Of a stretch of 64,000 bases of DNA, positions 56,967-64,000 are shown piece by piece; the stretch's first letter is position 1, and every line of letters begins with the position of its first letter. The position numbers and the translations under genes were made by a program. The notes beneath the pieces were generated by a model. It had not been told where the DNA came from. It did not search any database and worked only from the letters and a program-made list of their open reading frames with translations. Source of the stretch: an uncultured bacterium (GTDB taxonomy: Bacteria > Spirochaetota > Spirochaetia > Sphaerochaetales > Sphaerochaetaceae); assembly GCA_905215015.1 (NCBI GenBank), contig CAJMOS010000004.1, positions 1 to 64,000 of the forward strand. Direction: 5' to 3'.

Positions 56967-57920
56967 ATGCCTGAGACAATGGTCAGAGTCGAAGGACTCA
57001 AAAAGTATTTCTCTACCGCCAGAGGTCTTCTCCATGCCGTGGATGATGTGACCATGAGCATCGAGAAAGGGCATACAGTGGGTATTGTCGGGGAATCCGG
57101 GTGTGGAAAGTCCACACTGGGAAGAACCATCATCCATCTTCTAGAGAAGACGGGCGGTAAGATTTATCTCGAAGGAAATGATATCTCCGATGTAAAAGGG
57201 AAGGACTTGAAGCGGGTGCGGGAGCAGATGCAGATTATTTTCCAAGATCCCTATTCCTCCATCGATCCCAAGAAATCAATTCGTGACACGGTCAAGGAGC
57301 CACTCAAGGTCGCCAAGAAGTTCTCAAAAGCTGAGATTGAGGAAAGGACTGACATGCTCATGGATTTGGTGGGCATTGACGAGCGGCTCAAATATGCCTA
57401 TCCCCACGAGCTTGACGGAGGAAGGAGGCAAAGGGTCGGCATCGCAAGGGCGCTTGCTTTGGATCCGAAGTTTGTTGTCTGTGACGAGCCGGTCTCCGCC
57501 CTTGACGTGTCCATTCAGGCCCAGGTGCTGAATTTGCTGAAGAGACTCCAGTTGGATAGGAACCTCACCTACATGTTTGTTACTCACGACATGTCCGTGG
57601 TGCGGCATATCTCGGACGAAATCTGCGTGATGTATCTTGGACAGGTGGTCGAGAAATGTCATGCGAAGGAACTATTCCAAATGCCACTTCATCCTTATAC
57701 GAAGGCTCTTCTTTCCGCCATTCCAAGTATCGATATCGACCATCCCACCAAACGGGAGATTCTCAAGGGCGAACTCTCTTCCCCCATCAATCCGAAACCT
57801 GGGTGCAGATTCGCTGCTCGATGTAGATTTGCTACCGATGCGTGTCACCAGCCACAAGTGCAGACAGAGGTGTCTCCGGGACATTTCGTGCGATGTTGCA
57901 GGGTCAACGAGTTGGGTTGA
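56967..57920 (+). CDS. ABC transporter ATPase DppF/OppF type
   Basis: A 317-aa ATPase with Walker A GESGCGKST (42-50) and Walker B FVVCDEPVSALDVS. The signature reads LDGGRRQR instead of LSGGQRQR, so the conserved Ser and Gln are changed; variants of this kind occur in the DppF/AppF group. The C-terminal extension has the cluster-type cysteines GCRFAARCRFATDAC. It starts two bases after the DppD-type stop and is followed after ten bases by a sulfatase gene. Confidence 0.91.
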   Translation: MPETMVRVEGLKKYFSTARGLLHAVDDVTMSIEKGHTVGIVGESGCGKSTLGRTIIHLLEKTGGKIYLEGNDISDVKGKDLKRVREQMQIIFQDPYSSIDPKKSIRDTVKEPLKVAKKFSKAEIEERTDMLMDLVGIDERLKYAYPHELDGGRRQRVGIARALALDPKFVVCDEPVSALDVSIQAQVLNLLKRLQLDRNLTYMFVTHDMSVVRHISDEICVMYLGQVVEKCHAKELFQMPLHPYTKALLSAIPSIDIDHPTKREILKGELSSPINPKPGCRFAARCRFATDACHQPQVQTEVSPGHFVRCCRVNELG

Positions 57921-57930
57921 GGAGAAAGCC

Positions 57931-59394
57931 ATGAAGGATATTTGTCTGTTCTTTTCGGACCAGCATGCGTATCTTCAGCAGGGATATGCCGGAGACAAAA
58001 TCGTTCGGACTCCTAATCTTGACAGATTGGCGGCGGATGGCGTTGCCTTCGACAATAACTATACCACGTACCCCCTTTGTGTCCCTGCACGCATGTCTCT
58101 GATGTCGGGACAACTTGCGTCGAAGTGTGGAGTCATGGGAAATTTCGATATCCTGGGGTCTGCTCGTCCGACATTCGCTCATTGTCTCAATTCCATCGGC
58201 TATGAAACCGTGCTTTGCGGAAGAATGCATTTCGTGGGGCCCGACCAAAGGCATGGTTTTTCCAAACGGATAGCTGGCGACATCACTCCTCTGTATACAA
58301 ACAGGCCTGTGGAGGCGTTCATCAAGGAAAGGGGAGTACACCTCAATACTCCGACCGGGGGGGCTCACTGCGTCTCCATTATCGGTGCTGGGAATTCTCC
58401 GACGCTGGAATTTGACCGATATGTTGTGGAGCATGCGCTGGACTATCTCAAAGACTCCTACGAGAAGCCTCAGTTCCTCTGTGTGGGAACGTATGCGCCC
58501 CATCATCCTTACGTAGCGCCGAAAGAGCTCTACGACTATTATTATGGAAAGGTTGGAGAAGCGGGCGCGGAATACCCCCTCCCCAGTTTCTATTCTGCGC
58601 TCTTCAACGATCGGGATCCGGAAGTAGTCAGGGCTGTCAGGGCCGCATATTACGCAATGTGCGAATTTACCGACAGAGAAGTCGGTGTTGTCTATGATGC
58701 ATTCCAAGAATACCTCGGGCGCACAGGGCATGAGGGTATCTTCATCTATGCATCTGATCATGGTGACCAGATTGGAAACAGGGGATTGTACGGCAAACAG
58801 ACCTTTTTCGAGGAATCCGTCCATACGCCATTGATTGTTGTCGGAGATGGAATCAAGAAAGGGGTTAGGATTAAAGGGGCAACTAGCTTGATGGATCTCG
58901 GGCCCACACTTTGCGCATTGACGGGGGCTCCCCTTGTGGAGGATACCGATGGCGTAAGTTTGGTAGCCCAGTTGCAAGAAGGCGCTGAGGACAAGGAGCG
59001 GATGGTCATTTCAGAGCTTGGTGGAAGCATCGACAGGAAGAGCGGAAATGTGCCGTACGCCCAGATGGTCAAGAGGGGAAATCTCAAGTTTGTCCACTAT
59101 GACGGGTTGGACGAGGATGGCGTATTCGATATCGCAGCGGATCCCTTTGAAGAACACAATTTGATTGGGAGCAAGCGTGATTTTGCGCAAGAGGCCATGT
59201 CCTTTCTTCGCGAGAAGTGTGCGTCCAAGGAACAAATTGTCGCGAACGCATGCAAGAACGCCGCATATCTCCGAATCACCCAAAACTGTTCTTTTGACTC
59301 ATCAGAGCGGTGGCGTGCGCCAGATGCCGCAAGGCACTATCCAGAAGAAATGGTATCCAGTAAGAAGAAACCGGGAAAATTGCTTGGTTTTTGA
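57931..59394 (+). CDS. Cytoplasmic sulfatase 1 (S1 family, choline-sulfatase-like)
   Basis: A 487-aa sulfatase. The active-site motif Cys50-Val-Pro-Ala-Arg54 marks a Cys-type enzyme that needs conversion to formylglycine. Metal-binding Asp10 (FSDQH) and the late YASDHGDQIGNRGLYGKQTFFEESVHTPL block are intact. GRMHFVGPDQRHGF recalls choline-sulfatases (BetC group). There is no signal peptide, so it acts in the cytoplasm on an imported ester. GAGGAGAAAGCC precedes the ATG. It directly follows the ABC genes, and a longer frame from 57637 lies inside the DppF-type gene. Confidence 0.88.
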   Translation: MKDICLFFSDQHAYLQQGYAGDKIVRTPNLDRLAADGVAFDNNYTTYPLCVPARMSLMSGQLASKCGVMGNFDILGSARPTFAHCLNSIGYETVLCGRMHFVGPDQRHGFSKRIAGDITPLYTNRPVEAFIKERGVHLNTPTGGAHCVSIIGAGNSPTLEFDRYVVEHALDYLKDSYEKPQFLCVGTYAPHHPYVAPKELYDYYYGKVGEAGAEYPLPSFYSALFNDRDPEVVRAVRAAYYAMCEFTDREVGVVYDAFQEYLGRTGHEGIFIYASDHGDQIGNRGLYGKQTFFEESVHTPLIVVGDGIKKGVRIKGATSLMDLGPTLCALTGAPLVEDTDGVSLVAQLQEGAEDKERMVISELGGSIDRKSGNVPYAQMVKRGNLKFVHYDGLDEDGVFDIAADPFEEHNLIGSKRDFAQEAMSFLREKCASKEQIVANACKNAAYLRITQNCSFDSSERWRAPDAARHYPEEMVSSKKKPGKLLGF

Positions 59395-59574
59395 CGAAGA
59401 GATTTGACAAACATGCTCTCCCGATGAGGCGTGAGAAATCCGGGGAAGCAGTGGAAAAAGGGATTCCCATGGATGGATGCGGCACTTATGGCAACTTGTA
59501 TGTTCCTGGTGAAGGAGTAGTGAAGAAAGATTTCCTGCGAGGTATACTTTGTTTCTACTGTCAGAGGATGAAAG

Positions 59575-60801
59575 ATGGATATGTCGATAGGCAATAATTT
59601 GCCACGAGTAAAAGTTCAGAACCAGTATGCGATTAAAGAAATCGTATATAAGTTCGGCCCAATTTCCCGGATCGAGATTGCAGACCGACTTGGCCTTACC
59701 TTGCCCACCATCACAACAAGCGTCAGCACAATGATTAAAAATGGGTTGCTGAAGGAAGTGGAACTCTCTCCCGACATCAAGACCCTCGGGCGACGTACCA
59801 TGTTAGTGGATATTAATGAGAACTCTCGCCGGTTTCTCGGGATTGAAATCCGGGGATTTGCACGAAGCGCGGTAATCATCGACACGAGGGGACGCGTGCT
59901 TGCTTCCCTTCGGGACGAGAGGCATGTGGTGGATTACATGGATGCAATCACAAGTGCTTCTTCCCTCGCGGTTCAGGTTGTACGAAAGGCCGGGTTGGAT
60001 TTCTCTGCGATCGATGGTATTGGCCTGACCTCTCCTGGCATTATCGATAACCTCAAAGGAATGTTGGTAATCCATCCTGGCTACAAATGGTCCAGTAGGG
60101 AGATGGTGGCGGACTTCGTCCATCTTTCCGGCTATCAAGGGGAAACAAACCTCGAGAACAACGCTATCGCCAGGGCTTTTGGTTTTAGCATGTTCGAGGG
60201 GAATGTGTTAGGAGATGTCGACTCCATGGCATACATGTTCATTTCCTCCGGCATTGGCTGTCCGCTTCTCAATAATGTGAAATCCCATTTCGGAATCGTG
60301 ACAGGCGATGGAGAGGTAGGCCATATGGTCATGAATCCCGAAGGGCCAGTCTGTGCTTGCGGAAACCGAGGCTGTCTTGAGGCCTATACGAGCGAAAGTG
60401 CTATTGTCAGTAAGGCGATGGATGCGGTGAAGAATGGCAGATCGAGTACAATGGCCGCCCTCGTTACTCAAGGCCATGACCTTTCAGTGGAGGATGTTTT
60501 GAAGGCCTCTGAAAAGGGGGACAAAGAAGCGCGCGCCATCATCGATGACGCTATCCGCTACCTTGGCCTTGCCATTGCCAACATTGAGAACTTTGTCAGG
60601 CCGGAATGCATGGTTATCGAGTGCAAGCTTTTCGATAACGAACAAAACCGGGCGGCTCTGCTTGCTACAATTCATGCCAATCTGTATCGTGCGGCGTTCT
60701 CAGACCTTCGGGTATATTTCAAGAAGAGCGACGAGTTCAGCGGAGCCAAAGGTGCCGCTGCGACTGCCCTGAAACGGAACTTGGAACTGTTCTTGGAGTA
60801 G
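59575..60801 (+). CDS. ROK-family transcriptional regulator
   Basis: A 408-aa regulator. Residues about 10-70 form a winged helix-turn-helix (PISRIEIADRLGLTLPTITTSVSTMIKNGLL), followed by an actin-like ROK domain with ISSGIGCPL, EVGHMVMNPEG and the zinc-binding CACGNRGCLEAYTS. This is the NagC/XylR/Mlc layout, which senses a sugar or sugar phosphate. AGAGG lies seven bases before the ATG. It sits between the two sulfatase genes, and its probable targets are the two palindromes at 52360-52376 and 61354-61370. Its own 180-base upstream gap shows no copy of that palindrome. Confidence 0.88.
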   Translation: MDMSIGNNLPRVKVQNQYAIKEIVYKFGPISRIEIADRLGLTLPTITTSVSTMIKNGLLKEVELSPDIKTLGRRTMLVDINENSRRFLGIEIRGFARSAVIIDTRGRVLASLRDERHVVDYMDAITSASSLAVQVVRKAGLDFSAIDGIGLTSPGIIDNLKGMLVIHPGYKWSSREMVADFVHLSGYQGETNLENNAIARAFGFSMFEGNVLGDVDSMAYMFISSGIGCPLLNNVKSHFGIVTGDGEVGHMVMNPEGPVCACGNRGCLEAYTSESAIVSKAMDAVKNGRSSTMAALVTQGHDLSVEDVLKASEKGDKEARAIIDDAIRYLGLAIANIENFVRPECMVIECKLFDNEQNRAALLATIHANLYRAAFSDLRVYFKKSDEFSGAKGAAATALKRNLELFLE

Positions 60802-60805
60802 GACG

Positions 60806-61300
60806 ATGGGAAAAGCGAAGAAGTACTTAGTAAACAACACGATGTTCGTGTTTGCGCTTTGCTATATCGGCATCCTCATTCCAATTGCAATCGTGCTTTT
60901 TGACATGGGACGGTATCTTTCGTCCGTGGTGTTCGCAGTGCTTTCCATCCCATTTTGCATCATCCTTTTCCGATATGGTTCCATGGTGAGGGTAGGCAAT
61001 GAAGGTGTTTTCCTGTCATTCCTCGGTGTCGAGCGGAAGAGCATGTCCTGGGACGAAATTGTGGAAGTTGACGTTATTGGTTCCCGGGTGCTCAACCGAT
61101 TCAACACAAAAAAATGTGGTACACTCTACCTGGTGTTTTCCTTGGAAAAGTTAGATGACACCAAACGGTTCCAGATGATGCTCAAGTGGCCTCCCAAAGA
61201 CAAAATCTATGTGAAATTTACCAAAGAGAGACTCATGGAAATCCAGTGGTACTATGCCTCTCCGGTAGAGAAATACAATATCGGGATGTTGGATATCTAG
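60806..61300 (+). CDS. Small membrane protein with PH-like C-terminal region, function unknown
   Basis: A 164-aa protein with two adjacent membrane helices (about residues 13-32 and 38-58) and a soluble C-terminal 100 residues rich in beta strands (GVFLSFLGVERKSMSWDEIVEVDVIG), a pattern seen in bacterial PH-domain membrane proteins. I do not recognise a specific family. It begins four bases after the ROK gene stop, so it is co-transcribed with the regulator. The sequence gives no catalytic motif. Confidence 0.65.
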   Translation: MGKAKKYLVNNTMFVFALCYIGILIPIAIVLFDMGRYLSSVVFAVLSIPFCIILFRYGSMVRVGNEGVFLSFLGVERKSMSWDEIVEVDVIGSRVLNRFNTKKCGTLYLVFSLEKLDDTKRFQMMLKWPPKDKIYVKFTKERLMEIQWYYASPVEKYNIGMLDI

Positions 61301-61323
61301 GGATAGGTTTCCCCAAAAAAGAC

Positions 61324-61370
61324 TTGCAAAGAGACTACAATGGGGTATTATTTAGTTAAATAATTTAATT
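61324..61370 (+). promoter_or_regulatory. Promoter with downstream AT-rich operator before sulfatase 2
   Basis: TTGCAA (61324-61329), a 16-base spacer, TATTAT (61346-61351), then AGTTAAAT-A-ATTTAATT (61354-61370), an 8-1-8 inverted repeat with one arm mismatch. It matches the unit in front of the DppA-type gene in -35 class, spacer length, -10 hexamer and palindrome sequence. The palindrome is six bases closer to the -10 here. Confidence 0.6.
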
Positions 61371-61393
61371 AATATGGATGAAAGGAGCTTCTC

Positions 61394-62869
61394 ATGACCC
61401 GTCCAAATGTACTCATGCTGGTGGCTGATGATCTCAATTACAATTCCATTGGCTGTTTCGGCTGCCCCGTCGATGACATCTCTCCGAATCTCGACAGGTT
61501 GGCAAAGGAGGGAATCTGCTTCGATAACGCACATGTATCCATCGCCGTGTGCCAGCCATCCCGGGAATGCCTTCTTACCGGACTGTATCCGCATAAGAAT
61601 GGGGCTCCTGGTTTCATGCCCATCAGCGATGAGATTCCTACCTTGACCGAGACCCTTCATGCAAACGGCTATTTCAACGGAATCATTGGAAAGCTGAAGC
61701 ATGCCGTTCCGATGGACAAGTTCGCATGGGATTATGCATCCAGAATGATGGAGCCGGAGTCAAACTATGGAAGAAGTCCTGAATTGTATCGGTCGCGATC
61801 GAAGGAATTTTTCGCAAAGGCAAAGGAGGCAGGGAAGCCGTTTTTTCTAATGGCCAACTCCCATGACCCCCACAGACCGTTCGCGGGGTCTGATGACGAG
61901 GTGAAGAAATTCTACGGATACCATATCTATGCGGAGCGGTTCTATCGGCCTGAAGAGGCTTGGGTTCCCCCGTTTCTTCCGGATATTCCTGATGTGAGGA
62001 AAGAACTGGCACAATACTATTCTTCGGTCCACCGGTGTGATCAGTCTATGGGAGCGGTACTGGATTCTCTGAAGGAAGCAGGTTTGGAAGATGATACACT
62101 GGTCATCTTTATGTCGGACAATGGTATGGCGTTCCCGTTTGCAAAGGCCAATTGTTATCTCAATTCGACAAAGACGCCGTTTATTGCGAAGTGGCCTGGC
62201 CATATCACTCCCGGTACCAGAAACGACAAGGACCTGATTTCCGGAGTTGATTTTACTCCTACGGTGCTCGAGGCATGTGGGCTTTCAGGGTCAATGATTA
62301 CGGACGGAAAAAGTTATTTGGGGCTTCTCGAAGGTGAAGCCCAGAAAGAGAGAGATGAATATGTCTATACCCAATTTAATCTCACCTCAGCTTTCAATGC
62401 ATTCCCAATGCGATGTGTTCAGAACGTACATTACGGCTATATTTTCAACAGTTGGTCCGATGGAGAGAAAGTATTCAAGAATGAGTCCCAGTCTGGTCTC
62501 ACGTTCAAGGCGATGGTTGAGGCAGGAAAAAACAATATAGGTATCCAAAAGAGAGTGGATTTCTTCCAACATCGGATTCCTGAAGAGTTCTACGATTTGG
62601 AACATGACCCAGATGCCCTTCACAATCTCATTGACAATCCGGAGTACAGGGCATTGGTGGACGAGTTCAGAAATGTGCTGAAGGGCTTTATGGAGAAATA
62701 CCAAGATCCTCTCTTGAAGGAATACCACACCGAAGCATACGACTTGAGGATTGATGAGTGCAGAAAGCAATTCTTGGAACGGCTCAGGACGGTGGGGAAC
62801 GAGTCCATGAACTATCGGAATGTCGTGAATCCTTGGAAAGACGCCCATCCTGTCAGAAAAGGCAACTGA
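61394..62869 (+). CDS. Cytoplasmic sulfatase 2 (S1 family, N-sulfoglucosamine sulfohydrolase-like)
   Basis: A 491-aa sulfatase. Cys53-Gln-Pro-Ser-Arg57 is the Cys-type active-site signature, preceded by metal ligands Asp12/Asp13 (VADDLN). The run CLLTGLYPHKNGAPGFMPI and the HDPHRPFAG segment resemble heparan N-sulfatase (sulfamidase) relatives; SDNGMAFPFAK and STKTPFIAKWPGH are also conserved. No signal peptide is present. AAAGGAG precedes the ATG. It has its own regulated promoter and heads a unit with an alpha/beta-hydrolase-like gene and a glucose-6-phosphate isomerase gene. Confidence 0.88.
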   Translation: MTRPNVLMLVADDLNYNSIGCFGCPVDDISPNLDRLAKEGICFDNAHVSIAVCQPSRECLLTGLYPHKNGAPGFMPISDEIPTLTETLHANGYFNGIIGKLKHAVPMDKFAWDYASRMMEPESNYGRSPELYRSRSKEFFAKAKEAGKPFFLMANSHDPHRPFAGSDDEVKKFYGYHIYAERFYRPEEAWVPPFLPDIPDVRKELAQYYSSVHRCDQSMGAVLDSLKEAGLEDDTLVIFMSDNGMAFPFAKANCYLNSTKTPFIAKWPGHITPGTRNDKDLISGVDFTPTVLEACGLSGSMITDGKSYLGLLEGEAQKERDEYVYTQFNLTSAFNAFPMRCVQNVHYGYIFNSWSDGEKVFKNESQSGLTFKAMVEAGKNNIGIQKRVDFFQHRIPEEFYDLEHDPDALHNLIDNPEYRALVDEFRNVLKGFMEKYQDPLLKEYHTEAYDLRIDECRKQFLERLRTVGNESMNYRNVVNPWKDAHPVRKGN

Positions 62870-62884
62870 GTTGGAGGGGTACCT

Positions 62885-63694
62885 GTGCTGAGCAGACCGT
62901 CCCCAAGGACAAGGCGCCCTGGGAAAAAGAAGGAACAATATGCGTCTTCTATCTTCGGGAAGCAACGTTCTTTTGAGTTGCCTTCCAATGTTCGGCATGA
63001 GTTTTTGAAGACGAAGTTTGGAGAGATCGAAAAAATTGCTTTTCCCTTTTCTCGCCCTGAGCGAGCCCTTGTCTATATCCATGGTGGGGAGCAGGAAAAT
63101 GGATTATTGCTTTGTACGGAGGTGGCCAGAAACACGTGTCAGACCGTCTACGCGATCCATTACCGGCAGACTCCCGAATATCCCTATCCAACGGCGATGT
63201 TGGATTGTGTGTTTGCATGGAAATGGATGCTCCGTAATGGAATCAACCCCTATGGCTCCTCCTTTGTCGGTGCATTTCGGGGGAGTGATTTCGCTCTCTC
63301 CTCCGGACTTTGGTGCAGGGACCATGGCATTCCGCTTCCTTCCTCTTTCATTCTTTTCTTTCCTGATTTTGGTAAGGCGGAGAGGTCGATGGCTTCGGAT
63401 GAGGAATGTGCGTATTCCAGGAATGCGGATTGCGATGACCCATATGCTCATCCTCTTCTTGGTACGTATGTTGGTTTCCCCAGCATCAAGTTGTTTGCCG
63501 AGGATGCAAGAGAGAGTGCATTGCTGGATGCGGTGCTCTCTAGGGATGGCATACCGCATTCCTTTACCTTGGATATTGGGATGTGGCACGGGGATGAACC
63601 TGTGAATGAACTATATGTGACGGAAATGCAGAAGATGATTCTGGAAACTTGCTGGTTCCAGAGGTCACGGACCTGGATGCATGAAGATGATTGA
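62885..63694 (+). CDS. Alpha/beta-hydrolase-like protein lacking the nucleophile serine
   Basis: A 269-aa protein resembling the acetyl-esterase (HSL/Aes) group: the oxyanion-hole strand VYIHGGEQENG (His66-Gly-Gly), the YRQTPEYPYPTAMLD segment, and a C-terminal GMWHG with His235. At the expected GDSAGG nucleophile elbow the sequence is GAFRGSD (129-135), so Phe131 stands where Ser is needed. GTG at 62885 has GGAGGGG upstream. It lies 15 bases after sulfatase 2. It may be a pseudoenzyme, a binding protein or an enzyme using another residue such as Ser134. Confidence 0.72.
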   Translation: MLSRPSPRTRRPGKKKEQYASSIFGKQRSFELPSNVRHEFLKTKFGEIEKIAFPFSRPERALVYIHGGEQENGLLLCTEVARNTCQTVYAIHYRQTPEYPYPTAMLDCVFAWKWMLRNGINPYGSSFVGAFRGSDFALSSGLWCRDHGIPLPSSFILFFPDFGKAERSMASDEECAYSRNADCDDPYAHPLLGTYVGFPSIKLFAEDARESALLDAVLSRDGIPHSFTLDIGMWHGDEPVNELYVTEMQKMILETCWFQRSRTWMHEDD

Positions 63695-63710
63695 CAACCA
63701 AGGAGCAATA

Positions 63711-64000
63711 ATGGCAAGACTGGCCTTTTCTTATCTTGACAACAGTGGACTTTTCGATAGGGCGGAATTCGAGAAAAAAGTAGCCTCGAACCTTCCGATT
63801 CTCCGCATCGTCCGGAACGGAGAAGCGAGGTATTCCGGATCGCTAGGCTGGCATGAGGTGGAAAAGTGGGCTGGCGATGGACGTCTGAGAGAATATGAGT
63901 ATCTTGCGGATGAAGTCAAGGCCAATGCCGATGCTTTGGTAGTAATCGGAATCGGTGGTTCCAACCAAGCAGCAAGAGCCGTTTATGAGGCTCTCGGACG
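63711..64000 (+). CDS. pgi: Glucose-6-phosphate isomerase, N-terminal part
   Basis: The first 96 codons are present; the gene runs off the window. The N-terminus LAFSYLDNSGLF and VVIGIGGSNQAARAVYEAL, the phosphate-binding GIGGS signature of phosphoglucose isomerase, identify the family. AAGGAGCAATA precedes the ATG, 16 bases after the alpha/beta-hydrolase-like stop. Being in the sulfatase unit, it may be a pathway-dedicated copy that delivers released sugar phosphate to glycolysis. Confidence 0.85.
   Translation, partial: MARLAFSYLDNSGLFDRAEFEKKVASNLPILRIVRNGEARYSGSLGWHEVEKWAGDGRLREYEYLADEVKANADALVVIGIGGSNQAARAVYEALG

Noticed and set aside
59391..59597. 68-aa frame between sulfatase 1 and the ROK gene
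   Set aside because: It overlaps the start of the ROK gene, has no family match, and the gap is short enough to be control DNA.
1..64000. CRISPR array, rRNA genes, complete insertion sequences or prophage
   Set aside because: I saw no regularly spaced repeats, rRNA signatures, intact transposase or phage structural genes.

Overview
The window reads as a chromosomal piece of a spirochaete, most likely a Sphaerochaeta-like member of the Spirochaetota. Three things point there: exported binding proteins with the mature start ANG-x-x-E that is frequent in that group (at 8856, 17338 and 48828), an archaeal/eukaryotic-type phenylalanyl-tRNA synthetase (pheS/pheT, 42837-46074), which spirochaetes are known to carry, and small exported or soluble proteins that I cannot place in any broad family. 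This assignment is inference from gene content; no rRNA is present. Most of the first 46 kb is G+C rich. The exception is one very long AT-rich gene at 28.4-34.4 kb. From about 46.1 kb to the end the coding sequence is visibly less G+C rich.

Layout. 0-3 kb: the end of a divergent membrane-protein gene, then a tight operon of housecleaning-type enzymes (SGNH hydrolase, a 73-aa unknown, a MazG-like pyrophosphohydrolase, a HAD phosphatase) ending in a DeoR regulator. 3-10.8 kb: a sugar or polyol locus with an ABC importer (binding protein plus two permeases, no ATPase gene nearby), a TIM-barrel isomerase, an RPE-like epimerase, a GatD-like dehydrogenase, a second DeoR regulator and a PfkB sugar-phosphate kinase. 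10.7-18.6 kb: a three-gene sensory cassette (TRAP-type binding protein, YesM-like kinase, YesN-like AraC regulator) divergent from a complete branched-chain amino-acid-type ABC operon, livHMGFK; a 21-bp-spaced direct repeat lies between them. 18.6-28 kb: tRNA-Cys, two unassigned proteins, a TRIC-type channel, an AlaX editing protein, a small membrane protein, purB, an orphan PotD-like lipoprotein, an XRE regulator and brnQ.

28-36.6 kb is accessory: a 1985-aa DUF4011/SF1-helicase/nuclease-fold protein with an N-terminal transglutaminase-like segment (a probable defence gene), transposase debris, and an AAA-ATPase/PD-(D/E)XK protein. 36.7-46.1 kb: a purine salvage operon (hpt, a second phosphoribosyltransferase, purA), a permease, a flavin-binding protein, a fused 2-oxoacid dehydrogenase E1, and pheST.

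46.2-64 kb: a LacX-like epimerase diverges from an SsuABC/TauABC-type importer that is followed by its own histidine kinase and response regulator. Then comes a long locus: a DppABCDF-type importer, a sulfatase, a ROK regulator, a small membrane protein, a second sulfatase, an alpha/beta-hydrolase-like protein lacking its nucleophile, and the start of a glucose-6-phosphate isomerase. Neither sulfatase has a signal peptide. Two near-identical promoter/operator units (52324-52376 and 61324-61370) flank this locus. The simplest reading is a ROK-controlled module that imports small sulfated sugars intact, desulfates them in the cytoplasm and feeds glycolysis. I regard it as the best candidate for an undescribed system here.
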